Shown here in pieces: positions 44,432-55,591 of a stretch of 64,000 nucleotides of DNA. Under the pieces are notes generated by a model, which saw only the letters and a list, made by a program, of their open reading frames with translations, made no database searches and was not told where the DNA came from. This stretch comes from Lunularia cruciata (lineage: Eukaryota > Streptophyta > Marchantiopsida > Lunulariales > Lunulariaceae), in the NCBI GenBank assembly GCA_948567375.1, contig OX419762.1:46295034-46359033 (forward strand). Reading direction: 5' to 3'. A program made the position numbers and the translations under genes. The stretch's first letter is position 1, and the number at the start of each line of letters is the position of its first letter.

Positions 44432-44881
44432 TAATCAGATTGCTTAACACTCCCAACTCAACTCAACTTAGATCAATACTTGATCTGTCACTCTATAAAC
44501 TGCCAACAACTGGGCACTGATTACAGTCAAGCCACACCCACTCAAGCATAGAGAATCCAAGTGACGCTTGCCAGCCTCTATCCACCATAGCCAAGAACTC
44601 GAAGGCTCAACATCAAAGAAGCGAGCTCTTTGAAGCTCACTTCAAAACTATACCCCCTTGGACTCGAGCTAGCACTGGAACCCTAACGGTCCCACTGACG
44701 GCACACTCGACGGTGCCAACGGTGCAAAGTGACGGTGGGCCCCACCGTGAAGTCAGTACCCCAAACACCAAATCAGACTGTCGGAAAGTAGTCCCTGAGA
44801 AACTACTAGAATAACTCTAACTACTATCACTGGAACTCCAGTGTCTGAGCAGCTAGATGCGGAACTACAAATGGCGTGACA
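44432..44881 (-). repeat. A1 repeat of M copy 1 (450 bp)
   Basis: Reads TGTCACGCC to CTGATTA in element sense. It is exactly as long as A2 (32837-33286), with about 30 mismatches by eye. It is flanked outside directly by the AATG target duplication, with no B repeat, and inside by CATCAAAGAAG and a CAGGGGGAAAT purine tract. Confidence 0.9.
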
Positions 44882-46054
44882 AATGAGCTTTGAGCATGAT
44901 AAATCTTCATGTCTCAAGTGTGAGTACTCCTTTGCAGCAAGAGCCATTTGGGCCTAAAGTGTGAGCATTCCAAGGAAGTGCAAGAAGTTCATGATGGTGT
45001 TTCTTGGAGTGTCTGCACTCATTGGTAGCATGGAAAATTGAAGACTCCTTTAAGGGATTGAGTGTGTTAGAACATGAGATTAAGTGAGAAATTAAATGTA
45101 GGTGCTTGGGGCTCACATATCTTGAATCAACATGGCATGGAGATATAAGGAGACCCGAGTGAAACAAGTCATGAAGAGCATGAAACATAAGGGCATGCAT
45201 GATGTTGATACAAGTGCAAGAATCTGCTTGAAGCACAAGAACTCACTAGGAAAGTGGGACAATAGTGAATAACAATGAAATATCAAGATTACCAAGTGTA
45301 ATTAGTGGGGGATAGATGTAGCCAAAGCATGTGTAGGAATTCAAGGGCAAGAGCATCACCATGTAACACAAGATCTAATTGCCTACTTGAGTAGGCTTGT
45401 GTACTAATTAGTACCAAGGCGTATGTATTGGCACACAAAGGATTAAGAATTTGAGAGAGAGAACAAGTCATGGGAGTTGTTTTCATTGGGATTTAGTAGA
45501 TTGATTATTGAACACTATTCAAGTTCTACTTCTAGAGGTGTTATTTGAGAATGGTGTTTGGTTGCTTTTGAACCATGATTGACAACTCATGTTGATCGAA
45601 TGGGGTTTACTTACCTACTTCCATAGTTATGTTTATAGCAAGCACATGAGTGGGTCCTTTCAAGCCTTCATCAAAGTACTGCTAGAGACGATAGTGGATT
45701 TTGAGAATTTGTGGTGATTGGGGTTAAGGAGCTATATCCTCTTGAAACAAAGTTGGTATTGGAGTCAAAAACCTATACTCAAAATTGGCCATTTGGAGCC
45801 CATATAGGCTTCTCTCCTACCTACTATCTTTCCTTTTTGTTTTTGGTTGTGCTTTTGTCCTTTCTAGCTTTCTCCCTTGGGTTGGGACACATATTATTTA
45901 GGCTATTATATCTTGCTTTCTTGTCATGGCATTTTCTTTGTATAAACCCTTTTGGTAGCCGGTCTCACCATGCCTCTATTTTATTCTTTGGCATGGAGCT
46001 ATAGAGGGACTCCCTTAGGCATCACTCGTGGTATAATAATATGGATTTTTTGGA
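44882..46054. other. Unassigned spacer
   Basis: About 1.2 kb with no recognised domain. A short open frame at 45711-46004 (97 codons) has hydrophobic runs, but its T-rich composition explains them. The first four bases (AATG) are the target duplication of M copy 1. Confidence 0.5.
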
Positions 46055-46284
46055 TGAGTTAGTTGAGACTAATGAAGTAGCAAATAGGCCAAATTAGCCA
46101 AGAGTTATAAGAATATTCTAGAAGCATCTAGGAAGCTCCTTGGTACTTTCCAAGTATTGGATAATGTACATGCCAAGTGGTTACTTACAAGAGGAAGCTT
46201 CTTGGGAAGCTTCATGGCTAATTTAGCTTGCACGCCAAGTAGGTGAGTCCTAGAGGGAAACTTCTTAGGAAGCTTTCCAACTAG
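46055..46284 (+). repeat. Chromovirus LTR fragment related to element C
   Basis: Shares CCAAATTAGCC and several AAGCTTCTTGGGAAGCTTC-type blocks with the C LTR at 46969-47394. It is cut at 46284 by U copy f. Confidence 0.6.
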
Positions 46285-46968
46285 TATGACAATCCAACAA
46301 GTATTTCTTTTATGGTAATCAGCAAGTAAAAGTTTGTTCCCACAACGATATGAGTTAGAAATGGTCATAGTGTAGTTCGTCTTGAGTTCTCTTAGGTAGA
46401 AACCACACCCGGAAGAGAGTAACAAGCACTAATTTTCAATCTTATCACAAATTAACACTTTATAATTACAATGCTATCAAATTCTATCCAAACACATCTT
46501 GATTGTGATGATTCAGATTCTTCCAAAGATGGCTACTTCACTACAAGACAACTTTGTCTCAAAATTGTGTTCCACCCCTTTAATGAAGGCATAAATTCCT
46601 TGATCAAAATTGCTTTGCACCAATCTTATGCTACACTCACAAATGAAAAATACTACCAACACTACAATTCCTCTCAAATCTGTCAAGGCATTGCTTTGGT
46701 TGCTCTTCACTCAAGATCAAACACACTAAATGAAAATCAACATTGTGGAATCCAACATCCAACAAGCACACTAACTTGCATTTCAAAATTCTCTCAACAC
46801 TCACAAACATATACACAAGATTGATACTCAGAATTAAGCTCAAGCAAAGATCACTAAGAAACAACACTTTGCTATATTTATTTTCAAAATTACAAATGTT
46901 GAACAACATAACACTGCAAATGCCTCCTTTAAATAGGTAGAGTATATGATAGTTACTAACAACTATAC
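46285..46968 (-). mobile_element. U element copy f, 3' block (continues at 55979-56022)
   Basis: Starts TATGACAATCC, the decayed terminus, and runs through the 3' LTR-like block, including the CCTTTAAATAGG box near 46930. It is interrupted at 46968 by chromovirus C and resumes at 55979-56022, where M copy 4 cuts it. No coding part is left in the window. Confidence 0.75.
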
Positions 46969-47394
46969 AAGAACAATATGGAGTTTAGCAACGTAGTTAG
47001 TAAGGCTTATAAAGTAGAGAATAAGCCAAATTAGCCTAGAATGTTCTAGAAGTTTCTAGGAAGCTTCTTGGGAAGCTTCCAGACTAGCTTAACTTGCAAC
47101 CCAGGTAGGTACCTTCTAGAAAGAAATTTCTATAAGCTTCCAACTAGCTTAACTTGCACATCAAGTAAGCGGCTTCTAGAAGGAAGCTTCTTGAGAAGCT
47201 TCCAAGTTAACTTGGCTTGCACTCTAAGAAAGCCGCTCAATGAAGCTTCTTAAGAAGTTTATCAAGAGCCTTATATGCTACCTATAAATACCAAATCCAA
47301 AGCTCATGCTAGGCATTTAGAGTTTTCCCACATTCAAGTGTCCAAATGTGAGTTTCCATTCACCTATTTCTCTCTTTGGTCTTGGTCTTTTACA
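46969..47394 (+). repeat. 5' LTR of chromovirus C
   Basis: Begins AAGAACAATATGG (the TG start has decayed; the 3' LTR begins TGTAACAATATGG) and ends GGTCTTTTACA. It contains repeated AAGCTTC motifs. 426 bp against 382 bp for the 3' LTR. Confidence 0.85.
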
Positions 47395-47395
47395 T

Positions 47396-47410
47396 TGGTA
47401 TCAGAATAGG
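47396..47410 (+). promoter_or_regulatory. Primer-binding site, initiator tRNA-Met type (C)
   Basis: TGGTATCAGAATAGG, one base after the LTR, close to the standard plant TGGTATCAGAGCAGG. Confidence 0.9.
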
Positions 47411-48530
47411 AATGGGATGGATGGAATTTATGGACCACCAAATCCACTTCCACCAAACCATTGGGATTTTTGTATCCAAGTACTACCTAAGCATCATTTC
47501 ACACAATTCATCACCTCACGCTTTGGACAAGATTTTCTTCATATGATCACCATATTTGAGGAACCCCTGGTGCTTCCGGTTGTAACTTATGGAGGATGGT
47601 AGATGTGCTACTTCTATGCATTAGTAAATTAGATAGATTAGGGGTGTTGTGATAGAGTAGCAACCATGGCGGCAATGCCCAAGGTTATCCTTCTATGCAA
47701 CAACAAATTGAGCACATTACTCAATTGTTGGATGAACAAGAGCTTTGATGATAAGAGCACGTAGAGAGAGTACCAGTTTGAGAAGGAGAAGATCAAATCC
47801 TATTCCCTAAACCCAAGGTATTTGAATGCAAGAATCTCTTGGGTGCAGCAAAGAATTTTTTGTTTGACTGTGAACTTACTTTGAAGCTACTAATCTGCAA
47901 GATGAGCAAAAATAGATTCTCTTGGCTTCTAGCCAATTGGATGGAGTAGCAAAGCTATGGTAGAGATTCAAAGTGGAGCAAGCTAAATGACAAATTGTTG
48001 CACCAATCTTGACTTGGACAAAATTCAAGAGTGCAATAATTAGTTGGTTCTAAGCTATAAATGCCACACAAGTTGCAAGGGATAGGTTGGTAGAGAAGTT
48101 CGTAAGAAGTTATATCACACAATTCTAAAACACCATCTTGCAAATTCTAGATATATTAGAAAGTGAAGCTCTGGATTGATTTGTGAGGGGCTTGAAGTCA
48201 TGAACCAAATTAGAGGTAACCATGTGAGAGCCACAACACTTGGAGGAAGCCATGCAATTGGCCAAACATTTTAATTCCTTGGTTGCAATGACTTGGTCTT
48301 GACCTTGACCTCCACAAAACCTACCAATACACTACACATGGGTGGTGGAGCCGGCACCAATGGAGATTGATGCCATTCAATGGAGACCACTTGGCACTAC
48401 AGATAGAGAGAAGTTGCAAGAAAATGGGGGTTGTTTTTATTATCACCAATTGGGACATTGCATCATTGAATGTCCACTCAAGATTGGGCAACCTCAACAA
48501 GTTGTCCAGATGGAGTTTATGGAGCAAAAC
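47411..48530 (+). pseudogene. gag of chromovirus C
   Basis: Decayed gag frame between primer site and protease. The clearest part is a zinc knuckle, CFYYHQLGHCIIECP, at 48432-48476, in which the second Cys is Tyr. Upstream translated pieces look gag-like, with several stops. Confidence 0.7.
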
Positions 48531-49316
48531 AATTAGGGAAACAAGGAATCCTGGTAGGAGATTTTGAGCCACCTATTGGAAGCTTGATTAGTTCCAATGG
48601 GATTGAAGTCTTGACTTATGCAAGTTTGCTTTACTTGCAAGGTACAATATCTAATTGGGGTTGTAGGATTTTGGTTGATTTTGGAAGTTCAAAGAATTAC
48701 ATGTCTATGCAAGTAGCAAAAGAATTGGGTATTCCTATCAAGCCAATAATTGGAAGTAGATTGATGATGGCAGATGGTAGAAAGGGTTTTGCATTCTGTA
48801 CCTTGCATCTTGTTACCTTCAAGATTAGTAAGAAATATTTGGAGTGTATGAGGTTTGTAGTGGCACCTTTACACTATGATTTCATTCTAGGACTACCTTG
48901 GCTTGAACATCATAAGGTTCAATTTGATTGGAACCAACAACAAATTCAAGTACAACACCAATGTACAAATTTCCAATTAGATTGCTTGGCACCTTTAAGT
49001 AAGACATCTAAAAATAGTCAATCCCAAAATGGGAAGTTTGTTGAGAAGGTAGCCATAGAGAAAACCTTGAAAGGGGATAAGTCCCAAGATGGAAAGTTTA
49101 CTAGGAAAGCAGCCATGGAGCAAGCTTTGAAGAAAGATGAGTACCTAGATGGGAAGTTTGTTAGTGAAACAGCCATAGAGCAAGCTTTAGAGGGAGATAA
49201 GTCTATTTTTTTGGTGTGGATCAGGCCGATTGTACAAGGAAAATCTACGGAGGACCAAGAGCCTCATTGAGAAATGGTTGATTATATAGTTCAGGAGTTT
49301 GCGGAAGTGTTTCCGG
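48470..49316 (+). pseudogene. Aspartic protease of chromovirus C
   Basis: An open frame of 266 codons (48470-49270). Residues 66-80 give RILVDFGSSKNYMSM, with Asp70 in the place of the catalytic Asp (D-S/T-G read as D-F-G). Downstream ELGIPIK, ADGRKGF and HYDFILGLPWLEHH fit the retropepsin fold. Three spaced repeats around SQDGKFTRKAAMEQALK follow as a linker. The frame reaches QEFAEVFP, the usual pre-RT motif, just before K copy 1. Confidence 0.85.
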
Positions 49317-52300
49317 TGTCACTGGGAATGTTTGGTCTTGAGAGTGCACTGGGCAGATGGCTGCTTGTTCTCAGTTTGTCCTTACTATCTTCCTTTAGGA
49401 TTTTCCTGTAGACTGACATTCCTTCCCTACTCTTGGATTGTTGGGAATTTGTCTCTATATGAACTTGTTGTTGTAATTTCCACTAAGGTCAAATATTTCC
49501 AAAGGTTTTGTGTTTGTTCTTGACTTTCTCAGCACCGGGCTTGTCACGGCTGTATAGTTTTAAGGTCCTTACCTATGCTTGTATCATGATCTATTCCCTT
49601 GTCAAGCTTGGCTATGGTTCTGAGGTTTAGGTTTGGGAAACTAGTTAAGGTGGTCTCTACAAAAATAGAGAATTTCTAACCAGACACAAACTCGGCACCC
49701 AAATGATTGTATTACACCACTCAGGTAGACCGGATTGAGGGCTCCTAGAATGGAGCTTCCCTTGACTTTAATCCTAATTCATAACACACATTTGCTTCCA
49801 AATTTATCATTCATAGGAATTTTAGTACCGAACTCACAAGTCATGGTCAAGCAAAACAGTTCTGATCTAGACAATGTCCGTTCTAAGGTCTCCACTGAGT
49901 GTCAAATTAGCTAGGGCACTTTGCATACACTTTGTTTGGCAATATTCAAGGCGACTCACCGTTCAATCTCCTTTAGTCTCCCATGATCCTGTTCAGTTGA
50001 AGCAACTCAAGATTCTCCGTCACTCCTCTTTGAGCATTCAACAATTGAAACCAAACCTTGAAATTTCTCTCTCCATTCAAAACTTCACTCCTTTGTCCAG
50101 TTGCACGTCTGGGAAATCCCCATAGAATGTTTCACATTTTTACAAACACTCACAACAGTCCTCTCTTCATTCAAAAATTCAATCTCTTTGTCTCCAACTG
50201 CTCTTCTGGAAAATCCTCATAGAATGTTTCACATTTTTGCCAACACTCACAACAGTCCTCTCTTCATTCAAAAATTCAATCTCTCTGTCTCCAGCTGCTC
50301 TTCTGGAAACTTCAGAGGAACCTCACTTTTGTCAACACTCACAATAGTTCTATTCTACATTCAAATTTCATTCCTCTACTCTTGCACTTCACCTCTGGAA
50401 AATCTTTATAGGAACTTCACATTTCTGTCAACACTCACAACAATCCTTTCTTCTCACTGTCACTTCACCAAGGCTGAATAGAAGAACTCTTGAAATTCTC
50501 CCTACACTTACCAAAACCCTCTTAACAAGTTTCTCATCAGCCAACTCCTGCGATGCATTTCCAATTCTTTTACTGGTCTGTCTTTATTAGAGCCTCTCTA
50601 TTGGCTACTCATCAGCCAACTCCTGCAATGCATTTCCAATTCTCTTATTGGTATGTAATTTCCAACAGAGCATTCTCTCAAAGCCTTCTCATCAAGCCCT
50701 ACCTCTCTTGCCATGCTCAGCCAGCAGATTTCTCTCAAAATTTCTTCCTCACTTGCCACCTCCTCAGCAGAGCAAACTCAAACCCTTCACCCCTGCTCCT
50801 GTCCAACCAAAGCAACCCTAACTCAAAAAACCCCTTCTCACTTGTTATTGCTTAGCAAGAGTCTCATTGGAATTTCCTCACTCTTGTCCAAACAAAAGTA
50901 GAAACTTGCCCTCTAGGGAAACAACCTTCCTCCTCCTTCACTTCTATCTCTTCTATCTCAACCAAGCAAAACCCTACCTTGAAAGTCTTCTCTCCCTTTT
51001 CTTGTCACTCATGAAGCTGAAGCAAACTCAAAACCTCCTTTACTCTTGCTCATTCAAAAAATATTTTGTCTCTCTTGCACATCATTACTCTCACACTTCA
51101 GACTTCTGCTCTACATTCAATTCACAGTTCTCATTCATGTGAACATTCCTCACACTGTTCCTTCAGTCCAGTTTTGTCTCAATCCAAGCTCAAACAAAAC
51201 TTGAGAGTTTCCTCTCCTGCTCCTACCATAGCACAAGCCAAAACCCTTGAAATTTCCTTCTCTTTCTTCACTATCCCTGTCACAGACCAGGCCAACCATC
51301 AAATTTTCTCTCCTCTCTTCACAGTCCTCCTGTCTAGGACAAATATCTCAAAGCCTTTACTCTTCCTTCTGTACTCTTGTCATAGATTGAGGCACCAGCA
51401 AAATCCTTGAAAAACTCTCCTTTCTCTTCTTCCTCCTATTTAGGCCAAAACCCCCAAAAATTCCTTCTCTTCCTTCTCTGTCCTCTTGTCTAGACCAAAC
51501 CCTCAAAAATTCCTTCTCTTCCTTCACTGTCCTTGTCACAGACCATGCCAACCCTCAAATTTTTTCTTCTCTTCCTTCATCGTCCTCCTGTCCAGACCAC
51601 CCAAGCAAAACCCTCAAAAAAACTCTCCTCTCTCTTCTTCCTCCTGTCTAGGCCAAACCCTCTAATCTCTCTCCTCTCTTCATAGTCCTCCTATCTAGGG
51701 CAAATATCTCAAAGCCTTTACTCTTCCTTTTGTCCTCCTATCATAGATCAAGGCACCAGCAAAACCCTCAAAAAACACTCCTTTCTCTTCTTCCTCTTGT
51801 CTAGGCCAAAACCCCCAAAAATTCCTTCTCTTCCTTCCTTATCCTCCTATCCAGATGAAACCCTCAAAAATTCCTTCTCTTCCTTCACTATCCCTATCAC
51901 AGACCAGACCAACCCTCAAATTTTTTCTTCTTGTCCTTCACTCTCCTCCTGTCCAGAGCAACCTAAGCAAAACCCTCAAGAAAAACTCTCTTCTCTCTTC
52001 TTCCTCCAGTCCAGGCCAAACCCTCAAATTTCTCTCCTCTCTTCATAGTCCTCCTGTCTAGGGCAAATCCCTTGAAATTTTCTTCTCTTCCTTCATTGTC
52101 CTCCTGTCCAGAGCAACCCAAGCAAAACCCTCCAAAAAAAACTCTCCTTTCTCTTCTTCCTCTTGTCCATGCCTAAACCCTAAAAAATTCCTTCTCTTCC
52201 TTCCCTATCCTCCTGTCTAGAGCAACCCAAGCAAAACCCTCCAAAAAAACTCTCCTTTCTCTTCTTCCTCTTGTCCAAGCCAAAACCCTCAAAAATTCCT

Positions 52301-52702
52301 TCTCTTCCTTCCGTGTCCTCTTGTCTAGACCAAACCCTAAAAAATTCCTCTCTTCCTTCTTTTCACTTCTTTTCTCCTAAACACAAAAGACCCCCCCCCC
52401 CCCCCCCCCCCCCCCAAGACTAATTTGCTCAAGGTAGCACTATCTAAATACCTCGTGTGACTCTTTGGATCAAAATGCCCTAACTAAAATACTCCCACAA
52501 GACTTATTTGCTCCAATGGCACATAATAACATATTCTCCAGATTCTAGCACTATAAACAAAGTCACAAGTTGGTGTGTCACAAATTTAAGCTCAAAGTGT
52601 CATGTAACACAAAAAGACTCTTGAGATTAGATACCATAAAAGGAAATTCTAGAGCTCACCAAATGGCATCAATGATAACCGTGAATCATTTTCCCAATGA
52701 CA
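49317..52702 (+). mobile_element. K element copy 1: CT-rich, non-coding, inverted termini
   Basis: 3,386 bp inserted exactly between VFP and the DDMPKG-type continuation of the C polyprotein. The termini TGTCACTGGGAATG (49317) and CATTTTCCCAATGACA (ending 52702) are inverted repeats. The right end has a TIR-like match in K copy 2 at 59416. The body from about 49880 to 52380 is a strongly CT-rich array of diverged repeats of CTCTTCCTTC / CCTGTCCAGA / CAAACCCTCAAA type, ending in a run of 25 C. No coding frame. No clear target duplication was found. Confidence 0.6.
52391..52415 (+). repeat. Poly-C run (25 C)
   Basis: A pure 25-base cytosine run at the end of the CT-rich array, between AAAAGA and AAGACTAATTTGC. 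Its length may be inexact because such runs are hard to assemble. Confidence 0.8.
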
Positions 52703-53640
52703 CTAGATGATATGCCAAAGGGATTACACTCCAATTGTGGTATGCCCTTCAAGATTGAATTATTACCAAGAGTACTCTAGTGAGTAGACCAATCTATCTG
52801 CTCTCACTAAAGGAGTTGGAGGAGTTGCAAATAACACTTATGGAGTTGTTAGAGAAGGACTTCATACAACATAACACCTCCCCTTGGGGACCACCAGTAC
52901 TGTTTGTTCTAAAGAAGGATAGAGGACTTTGTTTCTGTATTGATTACCGTGGGTTCAATAACCAAACAGTGAAGAATGCATATCCCTTGCCTTGCATCGA
53001 TGACTTGCTTGATCAATTGAGTAGAGCATGATACTTTTCCAAGTTGGATCTTCATAGCAGCTATTGGAAAATCTCCATTGATAAGGAGGATGTGCAAATG
53101 ATTACCTTTTGCATGAGGTATGGGCATTTTGAGTGGAGAGTTCTACCTTTTGGGCTCACTAATGCTCCAATAGTCTTCATGGATCAGATGCATTGGATGT
53201 TAGATGTACTATTGGATTGGTATGTGGTGGTATTCTTGGATGATATCTAAATCTATAGTAAGACAAAGGCAAAACACATGAATCATGTGTGAGAAGTCCT
53301 AAGATGACTACGATAATTGAAATTTTACTATAAGAAGTCAAAGTGTGCCTTTTGGTAAAAGGAAGTTACCTTCTTGGGTCACAAGATCTCATTGGAGGAG
53401 ATCAAGATGGAAGAAGAGAAAATCAAGGCCATTAATAATTGGCCTACTCTAAAGGATGCTATAGAAGTACATGCATTAATGGATTGGCCAATTTTTACCG
53501 ACGGTTCATCCATTATTATGCTCATGTGGCTACACCATTGACTGACCTTTTGGGGAAGAACTTGAGCTTTCAGTGGACCACCAAGCACAAAGAAGCATTC
53601 TAGAAGCTGAAACATATGGTGTCTTCAAGGCCCATTCTTC
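52703..53640 (+). pseudogene. Reverse transcriptase of chromovirus C
   Basis: Ty3/gypsy [87 protein letters not shown] and VVVFLDDI. The F-L-D-D catalytic pair is intact, but a stop follows it at 53248-53250. Other stops are present. RNase H follows. Confidence 0.9.
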
Positions 53641-54270
53641 AACCATATGATCCTCAACAACCATGTGTGGTTGATTTTGATGCTTCTAACTTTGCAATTG
53701 GAGCCATGTTGCAACAAGAATTCCCAGATGGACTACATCCATTGCCTTTGTGTCTCGTTGACTAAATATGGCAGAAAGAAATTTCTTTGCTTAAGATCAA
53801 GAACAACTTGCAATGGTATATGCCACCAAGGTACGGAGGCATTATCTCTTGGGGAAACAAGTGATCATGCAAACTGATCACAAACCATTGTTGCAGACCT
53901 TACACTTGGAATACATGAAGAATCGACATCATCAATGGGAAGAACAAATCCAATTGTTTGACATCAAACTTGAGTACAAACCAGGTCAGTTTCATGTCAT
54001 CCTTAGTGCTCTATCACAACGACCTGATTTGAAGTCTCTTCTTCTCATCATGGCAGCAAATACAATAGTGTCAATTGACTCCAAGGTCCAAATGAGTTTT
54101 AGTCAGCTCTCCAACAAGATCCCTTCTTCCAAATGGTACATGGTCATCTTACAACATAAGACAAGGAGTACAACACCTTCTCCTTCAAGAAAGGCCTTCT
54201 ATTCCATGAGGACCGGATCTATGTTCCAACCAAAGGTGATCTCCGACTTGTGCACCTTCAAGAAGCCCAT
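53641..54270 (+). pseudogene. RNase H of chromovirus C
   Basis: CNFAIGAMLQQEFPDG-type sequence in shifted frames at about 53690, then an open frame (53813-54283) with VYATKVRRHYLLGKQV, IMQTDHKPLLQTL and IKLEYKPGQFHVILSALS. The order and motifs are those of chromovirus RNase H. Confidence 0.85.
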
Positions 54271-55300
54271 GATTTACCCATAACTAGTCACATCGGTGTG
54301 GAAAAGACCTTGGATACCCTCCAACACCAATGGTCGTGGCCCAACATGACACGAGATGTTTGAGAGTTTGTCCAATTGTGTGAGAGCTGCCAATGTAACA
54401 AGGCTAACAACCAAAAGCCGAGTAGACTCTTTCAACCACTCCCCATTCCATCCACTTGATATGAGCATGTGAGCTTAGATCTCATCACATCCCTGCCCAA
54501 GACAAAGCAAGGACACACAACAATCGTGGTGTTTGTGGATAAGCTTAGTAAACAAATCCACTTGGCACCAATCTTTGATACCGTGGATGCTCCAACCTTA
54601 GCGCAAATCTACTTCGACAATGTCTTCAAGCATCATGGGATGCCATGTGTACTCATCTTTGACCGTGATCCTCCATTCATCGGGAAGTTTTACCAAGCAC
54701 TCTTCCAAATACTTGGCACCAAGCTTGCTTTGTCCATTGCTTATTATACTCAAATTGATGGACAAACCAAACGTGCAAATTGTACCTTGGAGGAAATGTT
54801 GTGTGCCTTTGTCAATGTCCACCATAAAAATTGGGATGAATGTCTTGCAACTATAGAATTTGCCTACAATAATTCCAAACAAGCAAGCATTAGATTTTCT
54901 CTTTTCTTTCTGAATTTTGGCCAAGATTTGCTTGTTCTAGATTCTTGTCTTGCTTCCCTTCCATCTCAAGTCCCACATACTTCAACCTTCTTGACCATCA
55001 TATCCCAATCTCTCCAACAAGCCAATTCTCACCTCCTTGTTGCTTAGAATTGTTAGAAACAATATGCGGACCACCATTGTTGCAATCTCACCTTTGAAGT
55101 CAGACTTCAAAGGGTCAAGTAACCTCAGTGATAAAGTCATGCTATCCTCTAGTAACCTACCCCTCCCACTTGATACCCTAGTTCATAAACTCACCCCTAG
55201 TTGGATAGGACACTTTGATGTCACCCAAATCATCTCTCCTATTGCTTATTGCCTTGCCTTACGTTATCATATGCACATCCACCTTGTCTTTCACATTTCC
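54271..55300 (+). pseudogene. Integrase of chromovirus C
   Basis: HHCC region: HIGVEKTLDTLQ, CESCQCNK. Core, open from 54469: EHVSLDLITSLPKT (first Asp), VLIFDRDPPF (second Asp), IDGQTKRANCTLEEMLCAF (Glu in the ANCTLEE stretch), ATIEFAYNNSKQ. After 55047 the frame shifts and gives a GPY/F-like tail with HPVFHISKLKPF-type sequence. Non-functional through shifts. Confidence 0.9.
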
Positions 55301-55369
55301 AAATTGAAACCCTTTGTTCCTAACCCATCTTCTTTTTCCTCTTATGTCCAACCTCCTCCTCCCATCCCT

Positions 55370-55570
55370 ATCCATGATCATGAGGATTACAAAGTTGATT
55401 GTATCCTTGTACATGGCCACATTCATCAAGGATGCCGACAACATACGGAGTACAAGATCCTTTGGAAAGGGTATCCCCTTCATGATACCACATGGGAACC
55501 TCTTTCTGACCTCCATAATGCACAAATGGCCATCCAAGAGTTTAAAGCTTCAATGGCAATGAGGACGTTA
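55370..55570 (+). pseudogene. Chromodomain of chromovirus C
   Basis: Within the open frame 55037-55657: EDYKVDCILVHGHIHQ, TEYKILWKGYPLHDTTWEPL and QMAIQEFK. The aromatic positions and WEP motif are those of a chromodomain. Chromodomains in these elements direct integration to modified histones. Confidence 0.9.
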
Positions 55571-55591
55571 CCAACTAATGATGGTGGATTA

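Larger units (their letters stand above)
32731..44881 (-). mobile_element. M element copy 1: DNA-methyltransferase retroelement with split repeats
   Basis: The most complete M copy. The ends are TGTCACGCC (44881, element 5') and GCACGACA (32731, element 3'), with a perfect 4-bp target duplication AATG (32727-32730 and 44882-44885). Element order: A1, 1.6-kb leader, gag, protease, C5 methyltransferase, RT, RNase H, integrase, PHD finger, purine tract, B1, A2, B2. U copy e (1,908 bp) is inserted between integrase and PHD finger. Without it the element is about 10.2 kb. It is inactive: several stops, two frameshifts and a lost RT catalytic Asp. Methyltransferase-bearing retrotransposons have been reported from charophyte algae and dinoflagellates. 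I know of none described from land plants in this form. Confidence 0.9.

Noticed and set aside
32731-44881. Classifying M as a DIRS/PAT element because of its split repeats
   Set aside because: No tyrosine recombinase is visible. The pol carries a clear DDE integrase with zinc-binding region, and the insertion has a 4-bp target duplication.
45711-46004. A possible small membrane protein (97 codons, hydrophobic)
   Set aside because: The T-rich sequence alone explains the hydrophobicity. There are no homologous copies in the window, no promoter signal, and a decayed LTR lies directly downstream.
50101-52061. Several plus-strand open frames of 60-126 codons rich in Ser, Leu and Phe
   Set aside because: They fall in the CT-rich array of K copy 1, where pyrimidine-rich codons avoid stops. 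No conservation or domain.
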